Below are positions 56,701 to 64,000 of a stretch of DNA of 64,000 nucleotides, piece after piece. Source of the DNA: Chloroflexota bacterium (lineage in GTDB: Bacteria > Chloroflexota > Dehalococcoidia > Lucifugimonadales > UBA3495). The translations under genes were made by a program, and so were the position numbers. The first letter of the stretch is position 1. Each line of letters begins with the position of its first letter. Below the pieces are notes generated by a model that saw nothing but the letters and a program-made list of their open reading frames with translations, was not told the origin of the DNA and made no database searches. The stretch lies in the NCBI GenBank assembly GCA_022573285.1, contig JACZUF010000013.1, positions 1 through 64,000 of the forward strand, read 5' to 3'.

Positions 56701-57002
56701 CCTAGGGTCTGCTGGCCGAACTCGGGGAAACTTGCCGACAAGGAGGAGACGAGTCCGTGGACCAAGGTCCGTAAGTCGCGGTCCACCGGGCTCACCTGAT
56801 ACCAGCAAACGGGGAAGTCGAGTTCAGCGGAGAACTGGCCGAGCAACGTGGTCTTGCCCATGCCCGCTCCAGCCTGGACCACGACCAATTGGCAGCCTAC
56901 GCTTTGGTGCAGGCGGTCCAGCAACCGGCGCCGTTGTATCAGGTCCGGCCGCAGATTCGGTCCGTTTATCTTGGCTGCGTCAAGTCCTATCGCAATCGAC
57001 AT
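53784..57002 (-). CDS. MalT-like STAND ATPase transcriptional regulator with TPR region and C-terminal BTAD (SARP-like) domain
   Basis: Walker A VVQAGAGMGKTTLLGQF; YTLVVLDDVHEV; helical repeats; C-terminal winged helix (KAKELFFYLATNQGSVTRDQLIEDLWPDRSPGSVESSLRSTLFRLRRAL) and BTAD (DAVRTLSRVVELDRLNEAALYQLMNLLILVERPASAVRVYRDFEQLISREMGLSP). Confidence 0.9.
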   Translation of the reverse strand: MSIAIGLDAAKINGPNLRPDLIQRRRLLDRLHQSVGCQLVVVQAGAGMGKTTLLGQFSAELDFPVCWYQVSPVDRDLRTLVHGLVSSLSASFPEFGQQTLGFLDTGAAGEPEAEALAQIFLSDISNRVTDYTLVVLDDVHEVIDEPAAMAFLEALTSQLPDSLHFLIATRQRLPFHSLSRRFANRLAALFTADDLRFTQQEVHDFFAATHGITLDSAQCDLAWHRSRGWAAILAISPPGQLVDPEAPQFDLHDDLLIDYLANEVLDREAPNVRDFLVRTSVLNELNPAICDHILGGNEAQAVLQGLSESNPLVIKTGEDSYVLHSLLREHLKSELDAAANGKTDLHLKAATWFQETGRWIDSFDHFLLADMEDHAAVVADKAVDGLVAQGLWVTICEKLNGLSGASLAKHPHLLLGLARAHGELGEPDKHLKLSDDALKAFGESGDCLGYARSLLSKVMALRLKGMTRPALDLALEALSQLEESHAPSADVAAANYQVGLCYLRLGMLREARTHLTEATQYFESVGDTAQSSSGHHYLGVACKDAGEIQTAIIELDAAARGWQQLGNHSRLASCLNSYGTLYHETGNYDLALEFLNRSNGICEDFDLTRIRGYVLTSIAKVLSSAANAEQAIGVFEQALEIAADLNDAHLLSCAKGEMARAKELTGKTAQAARLIDEALLLTRHLGESMQEGSQLAIRGEIFLASGDLGGAEADLIAATEILDQNSCLWEQAGAVLLLGVVHLRQGRTTLAKEKIKYAAKMAQALGHHGFVKRLGPIAEEALVFACEDAALAQNFESALFDLRTGNHISQISQEAENPNPTEVSKPSIVAFGLGRTEVYADGTIVSPSQWRSSKAKELFFYLATNQGSVTRDQLIEDLWPDRSPGSVESSLRSTLFRLRRALYFDLVQSTAKNLRLDANANLTYDVDRFRSLIHQAGSLPSTNPVKENMLSEAISIYEGPFVEEFYSDWSIQARATLETDAVEAGLGAAEAQIETGRLEDAVRTLSRVVELDRLNEAALYQLMNLLILVERPASAVRVYRDFEQLISREMGLSPGAKLRSLFESLMEERQDR

Positions 57003-57228
57003 ACGCCAATCTAAGGAAGGCGTCTAGTATAAATGCCGGTAGTCTGCAACTTAAACTAGGGCAATCACGCCTTTCCTCGTCCCACGCCGGTATTCTAACA
57101 TTTCAATGGGGTTCTCACGAATTGCACACTGAATCCGCTTTCTATTTGAAAGACGGCGCCGGAATGCTACGGAGCGTCGGCATTTTATTACTGAATTGGT
57201 AATACGCAAACCAGAGGAATCCCGTTAA

Positions 57229-57594
57229 AACGCCGGCATTCGTGTGAGTGGTCTGAGGGTGGCGACGATTTGGCAAAAATGCGTCCAGGTGGGGCCTCTG
57301 CAGCGGGTCGTCCCAGAGCAGATTGTTGATATCTTGGCCGATCCGTAACGAATTTTAGACGAAGTGAAACGAATTAATGCGCAATCTTTTGCCGAATCGC
57401 AAGCAATCCGAGTGGGCGAAGAGCTAGAAAAGGTGGAAGAGCAACAGGCCAGACCCGCGGACGCGTACTCCAAAGTATCGTTGCCCCAGAATGTCCTAGA
57501 GACCAAGAGCGAAGAGTTAAGCCAACACCGGAATCGTCTCGAAGCGGAAAATAGAATATTACTTCCGTCGCGCTCCGAAAGGCTAGACTATTAG
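57229..57594 (+). pseudogene. Possible remnant of a large serine recombinase C-terminal region with in-frame stop
   Basis: VQVGPLQRVVPEQIVDILADP*RILDEVKRINAQSFAESQAIRVGEELEKVEEQQARPADAYSKVSLPQNVLETKSEELSQHRNRLEAE resembles the DPELL..V..RLN...EL..LE..L..L..A.E.G coiled-coil tail; TAA at 57346-57348. Confidence 0.4.
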
Positions 57595-57682
57595 CGGCCG
57601 GCTGCGACCGTGCCCGACGCAGTTGGCAATCTCGCTTCTTGTTTGGACCCTGGACCCGTAGTGTGACCTACAATCGTGATAC

Positions 57683-58021
57683 CTAGACCGGCCAGCCTTC
57701 CACCGAAATGTCTACCCGGTAGCCTTCGGCGTCGTAAATCATGCTTTCCCCCACGGCGGCCGCCGAGTTGGCCACGGCGGTGGTCTCAGCGATTTCTTCG
57801 ATCTGGTTGATGCTATCCACTTGGAAGCCGAAGTGGTTGATGCCCCAGGGCATCTCGGAGCGGCTGATCAAGGCCACGCCCACGAACCCGTCGGAAAGAT
57901 AGATCGTCCCGTTGGGCCCCCGGCTCTTCTCTTCCATGCCAAATACCCGCTTGTAGTATTCAGCCTCCTTGTCCCGGTCCTTTACGTTCAGGGCGATGTG
58001 GCGTATCCTCGGCCGTTCCAT
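57683..58021 (-). CDS. VOC/glyoxalase family protein
   Basis: RIRHIALNVKDRDKEAEYYKRVFGMEE...GINHFGFQVDSINQIEE...IYDAEGYRVDISVEGWP. Confidence 0.88.
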   Translation of the reverse strand: MERPRIRHIALNVKDRDKEAEYYKRVFGMEEKSRGPNGTIYLSDGFVGVALISRSEMPWGINHFGFQVDSINQIEEIAETTAVANSAAAVGESMIYDAEGYRVDISVEGWPV

Positions 58022-58290
58022 ATTGCTGCTCCTTGGTCAAAACTTCCGTAGGGCAGTCGGTTGGAGTGAGTATAGCTCCCAATGGAGCGGGCAGGCAATC
58101 AACTCGCAGACCAGAGATGGGTACGCCGGAGGTGGATTCTGTCGATGTCCCACCCGCATCGACGGCTCGCTTGTCAGGCTGGGTGGCCCGGTCTATCATG
58201 TCCCTGACCTCGCCCTTTGGTGCTTCCAGCCTGCCTGTCTAAAGAACGCACGCGAACGCAAGGGAGCGGAAGCTGATACGCCCCTTTAGA

Positions 58291-59184
58291 ATGCACGAGC
58301 CCGAGACCGTGGCCGACGCCGTTTCATTGTTGGAACAACACGGTGCCGAGGCGGCGCTTTACGCAGGCGGCACGGAACTGTTATTGGCCATGAAAGAGGG
58401 GCTGCTGCGGTACGGGCATTTGGTCAACCTCAAGACGGTTCCGGGCCTGGACCGGCTGGAATACCACCAGTCCGCTCATGAACTGCATATCGGTCCGGCG
58501 GTTACCCATCGGGCGTTGGAACTTTCTCCGGAAGTGGCGGCCCAGTTTCCCCTCATCGCCAAGGCCGAAGCCAGCGTGGCCAACGTGAGGGTGCGCAACG
58601 TGGGCACTCTTTGCGGCAATCTATGCTTCGCCGAACCCCATTCCGACCCGGCGGCGTTCCTGCTCCTCTACGACGCCCGCGCCGAGGCCCAAGGGTCCAG
58701 TGGAAGCAGGACGATTCCCTTGGACCAACTGGTCTTGGGTCCCTACGAGACCTGTTTGGAAGAGGGTGAAATGCTCACTTCAGTTTCCGTGCCCCAGTTT
58801 GGACCGGAGATGAAGGCGGCCTACCAAAAATTTGGATACCACCAACGGCCGACCCTGGGCTTGGGTGTGGCCGTCAGGCTGGAAAACGGTTCAGTGGCCG
58901 AAGCCCGCATCGCCGTGGGCTCCGTGGGGCCCAAACCGGTGCGGGTACCGGAGGCCGAAGAATTGCTTGGTGGCAAGGACGTTGGCGACCTTTTGGGGAC
59001 AGCGTCCCAAACGGGCCCATCGGTTCTGGACGTGGCCGGCCGAATGGCAGCCGAAGCGGCCCAACCGATGGACGATCTGCACGGGGCCGCCGACTACAAG
59101 GAGCACTTGGTCCGCGTCTTCCTGGAGCGCGTGTTCGCCGAAGCAGTGGGGGCCGCGCCGGCGGCCCAGCCGTCCGCAGCCTGA
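58291..59184 (+). CDS. Molybdenum hydroxylase FAD-binding subunit (CoxM-like)
   Basis: ALYAGGTELLLAMKEGLLRYGHLVNLKTVPGL, VRNVGTLCGNLCFAEPHSDPAAFLL. Confidence 0.94.
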   Translation: MHEPETVADAVSLLEQHGAEAALYAGGTELLLAMKEGLLRYGHLVNLKTVPGLDRLEYHQSAHELHIGPAVTHRALELSPEVAAQFPLIAKAEASVANVRVRNVGTLCGNLCFAEPHSDPAAFLLLYDARAEAQGSSGSRTIPLDQLVLGPYETCLEEGEMLTSVSVPQFGPEMKAAYQKFGYHQRPTLGLGVAVRLENGSVAEARIAVGSVGPKPVRVPEAEELLGGKDVGDLLGTASQTGPSVLDVAGRMAAEAAQPMDDLHGAADYKEHLVRVFLERVFAEAVGAAPAAQPSAA

Positions 59185-59201
59185 ACGGATAGAGAGGTAC
59201 A

Positions 59202-59735
59202 TTGTCGAGCGAGGATCGAAAAAACGGGCGAGACAACGGGCACAGTCCCGATGGAATCGGGATCTCCATCGGGCTGACGGTCAACGGGCGCCGGGTCTCC
59301 CTGGACATCCCGCCCCAACTGACGCTCTTGGACCTGCTCCGGGACCGGCTTAGCCTCAAGGGAGCCAAACGTTCCTGCGACCTTCAGGTCTGCGGCACCT
59401 GCACTGTCTTGGTGAACGGGAAGGCGGTCAGCGCCTGCACTTACCTGGCTTACGAAGCGCGGGGCGCCGAGGTGCTTACCATCGAGGGCGTGGCCGACGG
59501 CAACCGCCTCCATCCCATACAGCAGGCGTTTATCGACAACGGCGCCTTTCAGTGCGGCTTTTGCACGCCGGGGATGATTCTGGCCGCCAAGTCGCTGCTG
59601 GACGAAGTCCCTCGGCCCAGCGAAGAAAAAGTCAAAGAATACATGCAGGGCAATATCTGCCGCTGCACCGGCTACCGGAAGATCGTCGAGGCCATCCTGG
59701 ACGCCGCCGGCAAGACCGTGGGACCAACGGGTTAG
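59202..59735 (+). CDS. Molybdenum hydroxylase [2Fe-2S] subunit (CoxS-like)
   Basis: CDLQVCGTCTVLVNGKAVSAC, QCGFCTPGMILAAKSLL, GNICRCTGYRKIVEAI; TTG start. Confidence 0.95.
   Translation: MSSEDRKNGRDNGHSPDGIGISIGLTVNGRRVSLDIPPQLTLLDLLRDRLSLKGAKRSCDLQVCGTCTVLVNGKAVSACTYLAYEARGAEVLTIEGVADGNRLHPIQQAFIDNGAFQCGFCTPGMILAAKSLLDEVPRPSEEKVKEYMQGNICRCTGYRKIVEAILDAAGKTVGPTG
59246..59262. repeat. Dispersed palindrome TCCCGAT-GGA-ATCGGGA inside the N-terminal codons of the [2Fe-2S] subunit
   Basis: 7-bp arms, 3-nt spacer. Confidence 0.7.
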
Positions 59736-59744
59736 GGGAACAAA

Positions 59745-62018
59745 ATGGACATCATCGGGGTCTCCGTACCCAGAATCGACGCGGTGGACAAGGTAACCGG
59801 CCGCGCTGCTTACGTGGGCGACCTGGAAGTATCCGGTATGCTCCACGGCAAGATACTCCGCAGTCCGCTGCCCCACGCCGTGGTGCGGGAGATAGACGCC
59901 AGCGAGGCCCTGAAGCTGCCCGGCGTGGTGGCGGTGCTGACCCGGGACGACTTGGAAGGGCTGGACCCATTCTACGGCGCGGTGGTGCGTGACCGGCCCT
60001 TCATCGCCACCGACAAGGTCCGCTATCAGGGAGAGCCGGTGGCCGCCGTGGCCGCCGTGGACCCGGCCACCGCGGAAGAGGCGCTGGATTTAATCCAGGT
60101 GGAGTACGAGGAGTTGCCGGTGGTCTCCGATACGGTTGAGGCCCTATCGGGCGTTGGGGCAACGGTCCACGAAACCAACCTGTGCAACCAGAGCGGCTAC
60201 GAGTGGGGAGACGTGGAAGACGCCTTCGCCAAGGCCGACCACATATTCGAAGACACCTTCACCTTTCCCATGGTCTACCACTACGCCATGGAGCCCCACG
60301 CCGTCATCGCCGACTATTCCAACCAGGGAATCACCGTCTGGTCCACGGCCCAGCACCCCTTCCTGGTGCGGGAAGACCTGGCCCGGATGTTCGGCTTTCA
60401 GTTGCATCAGGTGCGGGTGGTGGTGCCCTACCTGGGAGGCGGGTTCGGCAGCAAGTCCTACACCAAGCTGGAGCCCTTGGTGGTGGCCTTGAGCAAGGTC
60501 GCTGGGCGGCCCGTCCGAATCGCTCTCACCGTTGAAGAAGCGTTCAAGACCATCCGCAGGCATGCCGCCCGGTGCACTGTCAAGACCGGGGTGATGGACG
60601 ACGGCGAATTCGTGGCCCGGGAGTGTCTGATCCATCTGGACACCGGCGCCTACGCCGATAACGGGCCCTTGGTGGCCAACCGGGCCGCCCAGCGCATCAT
60701 GGGCGCGTATCGTTGGGCCAACGTAAAGATTACTTCCTACGCGGTCTACACCAACAGCACACCCGCCGGTTCCTTCCGGTCCATCGGCGCTCCCCAAGCC
60801 GCTTGGGCCAGCGAGTCCCAGGTGGACATCATCGCCCACGCCTTGGGCTTGGACCCATTGGAGATTCGACTAAAGAACCTGGTGGCCAGGGGCGAGGAAT
60901 TCCGGCCGGGAAACCGCCCGCTGGACGCCGACCCGGCCACCGGGCTGCGCCTGGCCGCCCAAGCCGTGGGCATGAGCCTGGACCGAGAACCGGAAGAGCA
61001 GGAATCGCCGCTTCCTATAAAGACCGGCCGGGGGCTGGGCTGCAACCTATCGGGCGTGGGCTCGTCGCCAACGTCCACCGCCATCGTCCGCCTGCACGTG
61101 GACGGCACGGTCACGGTCTTGGCGGGGACCACCGAGATCGGGCAGGGCTCCCGCGGCGTCTTGGCCCAGGTGGTGTCCCAAGAGCTGCAGGTGCCCATGG
61201 AGCAGGTGGCCATGGTCTCGTCGGACACCGGGATCGTGCCCTACGACCGGTCCACCGGTTCCAGCCGCTCCACCACGATGATGGGACTGGCGGTGCAGGG
61301 CGCGGCGAAGGAAGTGAGGGAACAGTTGCTGGAACTGGCCGCCTTGCACTTCGATTGTGACGTGGAGGAGCTGTCGGTGAACGACGGGCTGGTAATGCGG
61401 GGCACAGAGTCGGTCACTTATGGCGCTCTCATTGAAGAGGAGTTCGGCCAGCGGGCCGGCGAGCTACTGGGCCGGGGGTACGTTACTCCCCGCCGGGACA
61501 ACGGCCGGCTGAGCCAGTCGCCCGCCTTCTGGGAGGTGGGCATCGCCGCCGCCCGAATAGAGGTGGATACCGAAACCGGCGCCATCCGCATACCCCACTA
61601 CGTCTCGGTGGCCGATGTGGGAGTCGCGATCAATCCCCAGCAATGCGAGGGCCAAGACGAGGGCGCTTGCATGCAGGGCCTGGGCCACACCCTGTTCGAA
61701 GAGATGCTCTACGAAGACGGCCAGTTGCTCAATCCCAACCTGGTGGACTACAAGGTGCCCACCTTTGCTGATTTGCCCGGCAACCTGGAAACCATCATGA
61801 TCGAAAACCACGACGGGCCCGGCCCCTTCGGCGCCAAGGGCTTGGGCGAAGGCGGTATCGTATCCGCCGCGCCCTCCGTGGCCAACGCCCTATTTCAGGC
61901 CACCGGCGTGAGGATCAAGGACCTGCCCTTGACCCCGGAGCGGGTCTGGCGGGCGCTGAGAGACGCCGGGGCAATATCCGGCGAACAGGGCGGCGAACAG
62001 GGCGGCGCCAACAAGTGA
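59745..62018 (+). CDS. Molybdenum hydroxylase molybdopterin-binding large subunit (CoxL/XDH-like)
   Basis: DAVDKVTGRAAYVGDLEVSGMLHGKILRSPLPHAVV, YLGGGFGSKSYTKLEPLVVAL, PAGSFRSIGAPQAAWASESQVDIIA, GPFGAKGLGEGGIVSAAPSVANAL. Confidence 0.95.
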   Translation: MDIIGVSVPRIDAVDKVTGRAAYVGDLEVSGMLHGKILRSPLPHAVVREIDASEALKLPGVVAVLTRDDLEGLDPFYGAVVRDRPFIATDKVRYQGEPVAAVAAVDPATAEEALDLIQVEYEELPVVSDTVEALSGVGATVHETNLCNQSGYEWGDVEDAFAKADHIFEDTFTFPMVYHYAMEPHAVIADYSNQGITVWSTAQHPFLVREDLARMFGFQLHQVRVVVPYLGGGFGSKSYTKLEPLVVALSKVAGRPVRIALTVEEAFKTIRRHAARCTVKTGVMDDGEFVARECLIHLDTGAYADNGPLVANRAAQRIMGAYRWANVKITSYAVYTNSTPAGSFRSIGAPQAAWASESQVDIIAHALGLDPLEIRLKNLVARGEEFRPGNRPLDADPATGLRLAAQAVGMSLDREPEEQESPLPIKTGRGLGCNLSGVGSSPTSTAIVRLHVDGTVTVLAGTTEIGQGSRGVLAQVVSQELQVPMEQVAMVSSDTGIVPYDRSTGSSRSTTMMGLAVQGAAKEVREQLLELAALHFDCDVEELSVNDGLVMRGTESVTYGALIEEEFGQRAGELLGRGYVTPRRDNGRLSQSPAFWEVGIAAARIEVDTETGAIRIPHYVSVADVGVAINPQQCEGQDEGACMQGLGHTLFEEMLYEDGQLLNPNLVDYKVPTFADLPGNLETIMIENHDGPGPFGAKGLGEGGIVSAAPSVANALFQATGVRIKDLPLTPERVWRALRDAGAISGEQGGEQGGANK

Positions 62019-62470
62019 AGATTTCCGACAGTCTGGAGGTCGAGTTTCCAATCCAGCGGGTGTGGGACCTGCTACAGGACCCGCGGCGTTCCATGGGGGC
62101 CATGCCCGGAGTCCAGTCCATCGAAATCCGCGACGAAACCACTTTCGACCTCACGGTGGCACAGCGGGTGGGCCCATTTAGAGTCCAGTTTCAGGTGACC
62201 ATGCACCTGATCGAAGTTGCGCCGCCGACACGCCTGGTGGCCACCGGTCAGGGGAAGGAATCCGCTGGGACGTTGTTGCGGATACCCTCGGCCGTCTTGG
62301 AGTTGGAAGCCTTGGGCGAGGAGCGGACCCGGCTGTCCTACGAGATAGAGTTCAGTCTCATGGGCAAATTGGGCACTCTGGGTTATCCCATGATCAAGCA
62401 CAAAGCCGGGGAGATGTCCAAGACATTCGCCGATAACCTGCGAAAGGAACTGGCCAGCGCGGCTTCCTGA
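62015..62470 (+). CDS. CoxG-like SRPBCC family protein
   Basis: KISDSLEVEFPIQRVWDLLQDPRRSMGAMPGVQSIEI; overlaps the large-subunit gene by 4 bp. Confidence 0.9.
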   Translation: MKISDSLEVEFPIQRVWDLLQDPRRSMGAMPGVQSIEIRDETTFDLTVAQRVGPFRVQFQVTMHLIEVAPPTRLVATGQGKESAGTLLRIPSAVLELEALGEERTRLSYEIEFSLMGKLGTLGYPMIKHKAGEMSKTFADNLRKELASAAS

Positions 62471-62618
62471 CTCCCTAACCAACCATCTGTCTGGAGCGAT
62501 GAAAATGCCCAGTTCCGTGTTTCCTAGCTACCTAAGGTTTAAATCAACGGCGCCAAAAGGACTTCTTTTCGGTGCGTCGAGACAGCCAGTTTAGCCAAGC
62601 CGTAGAACGAGGTTACTG

Positions 62619-63677
62619 ATGCAATACTACTTGTATGTTTCACTGCAAGACGATGACAAGATATCGATATTCACTATGGATTCTGGGACGGGCAAGCTAA
62701 CGCCGAATGCCGAGGTGCCTGTATCGGGGGGGCCGTCCCTGCTGACAATAAGCCCGGACCGAAAAGTTCTCTACGCCGGGCATCGCACCGTTCCGGAGAT
62801 ATCTAGCTATCGGATAGACCACGGCACCGGCGGACTTACTCAGAATGGTACAGTATCGCCTGACGACCCTCCCGCTTTTCTGTCCACTGACCGCAAGGGT
62901 AGGTATTTGCTGTCATCCTATTATCAAGGCGGGCGTGTGGCGGTACATCCGATCGGCGATGACGGAGCTGTGGGAGAACCACCCATCGAATGGCTGGCAA
63001 CAGACAATGGCGCCCACGCGATGCAGACCGACCGATCCAACCAGTTCGCCTTCGTGCCTCACATCGCCCGCTTAAACGATAACGTATTGGAACCGGTGAA
63101 GGAGGCATATGGGCCAAATGTGATTTTTCAGTTTAGGTTTGACGGAAATACCGGCCGTCTTACCCCCAATTCTCCGCTAAAGGTCGAGCAGGGGGAGCGG
63201 CTTGGCCCCCGCCACTTTTGCTTTCATCCAACCCAAGATGTCGTCTACTTTTCCAATGAGCAAGGCTGCAGTGTCACCGGCTACCGTCTAGACACTTCGG
63301 CTGGAACGCTGTCGGCTTTTCAAACTATAACGACCCTGCCCGACGGCTACGCAGAAAGGAACACTTGCTCCCAGATTCAAATCACTTCTTCGGGGAAATT
63401 CTTGTACGTTCCCAACCGAGGCCACAACAGCATCGCAGGCTTCTCGGTAGACGCTTCCAGCGGGCGGCTGACGGCCATCGGTCAAGTTTCGACCGAAGCT
63501 GTGCCTAGCGCCTTCAGCCTGGACCCTGAGGGGAATTTCCTCTTCGCCGCCGGCTCGGCGTCGGGCCGTCTCACCTCGTACCGAATCAACGGAGATACCG
63601 GTGAGCTTACTCCGTTGGAGACATATTCTGTAGGCCAGCGGCCCATGTGGGTGCTGGTAACAAGTCTCGGAGACTAG
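62619..63677 (+). CDS. Lactonase family protein (7-bladed beta-propeller, YbhE/Pgl-like)
   Basis: YYLYVSLQDDDKISIFTMDSGTGKLTPNAEVPVSGGPSLLTISPDRKVLYAG; LGPRHFCFHPTQDVVYFSNEQGCSVTGYRLD. Confidence 0.9.
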   Translation: MQYYLYVSLQDDDKISIFTMDSGTGKLTPNAEVPVSGGPSLLTISPDRKVLYAGHRTVPEISSYRIDHGTGGLTQNGTVSPDDPPAFLSTDRKGRYLLSSYYQGGRVAVHPIGDDGAVGEPPIEWLATDNGAHAMQTDRSNQFAFVPHIARLNDNVLEPVKEAYGPNVIFQFRFDGNTGRLTPNSPLKVEQGERLGPRHFCFHPTQDVVYFSNEQGCSVTGYRLDTSAGTLSAFQTITTLPDGYAERNTCSQIQITSSGKFLYVPNRGHNSIAGFSVDASSGRLTAIGQVSTEAVPSAFSLDPEGNFLFAAGSASGRLTSYRINGDTGELTPLETYSVGQRPMWVLVTSLGD

Positions 63678-63771
63678 CAGCTGGCGTTACGGCCCTGATC
63701 AACCTCTGCGATCAAGATGGTGGGGATTAATCGGCAGATTGATTGAGCCCTTTACCGAAAGGAGGACCGAA

Positions 63772-64000
63772 TTGACCACTTACGAAGTAGTTGGAAGACC
63801 CGTGACCCGGGAAGATGGGCCGGAGAAAGTGTCCGGCGCCCATTTGTACCCCGCCGACGTGGTCCGGCCAGGGATGATCTTCGGCAAAGTATTAAGAAGC
63901 CCGTTTCCACACGCGAAGATCGTTCGTATCGATACGTCTCGGGCGGCGGGCCTGCCCGGGGTCCGCGCCGTGGTTACCGGCCAGGACTTGCCCGGAATGC
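63772..64000 (+). CDS. Xanthine dehydrogenase-family molybdopterin-binding subunit, 5' end only
   Basis: TTG start preceded by aaggagg; TTYEVVGRPVTREDGPEKVSGAHLYPADVVRPGMIFGKVLRSPFPHAKIVRIDTSRAAGLPGVRAVVTGQDLPGM. Open at window edge. Confidence 0.9.
   Translation, partial: MTTYEVVGRPVTREDGPEKVSGAHLYPADVVRPGMIFGKVLRSPFPHAKIVRIDTSRAAGLPGVRAVVTGQDLPGM

Noticed and set aside
59745-62018. Annotation as carbon monoxide dehydrogenase CoxL
   Set aside because: Active-site loop matches neither form I (AYxCSFR) nor form II (AYRGAGR).

Overview
GC-rich bacterial chromosome window. Gene content (several molybdenum hydroxylases, amidases, LLM flavin oxidoreductase, CaiB/BaiF CoA-transferase, SMP-30/NHL propellers, cyclase family) suggests a Chloroflexota (SAR202/Dehalococcoidia-like) genome; this taxonomy is an inference, not shown by a marker gene. 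Housekeeping anchors are glmU, rpoD-dnaG, xth, glcB, serC and a tRNA-Ala(GGC). Two genes run off the window and are missing from the ORF track: a membrane dipeptidase at the left edge and a CoxL-like protein at the right edge. Main unexplained structures: (1) an 84-bp perfect direct repeat of the 3' end of a MerA/Lpd-like gene flanking a ~2.9 kb insert with a two-gene lipoprotein/membrane-protein cassette; (2) a tRNA-Ala gene followed by ~109-bp tandem repeats carrying the tRNA 5' half plus CCCGAT...ATCGGG palindromes, and a tRNA-like relic nearby; (3) small GIY-YIG ORFs bounded by repeats, one between inverted REP-like repeats; (4) a sortase-fold protein with no cysteine; (5) a type II dehydroquinase homologue lacking the catalytic Arg and Tyr; (6) an unannotated 44-aa secreted-type peptide ending in CFC beside a giant STAND/BTAD regulator and a possible recombinase remnant; (7) a histidine kinase frameshifted inside its HAMP domain. 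All family calls come from reading motifs; no database search was run.
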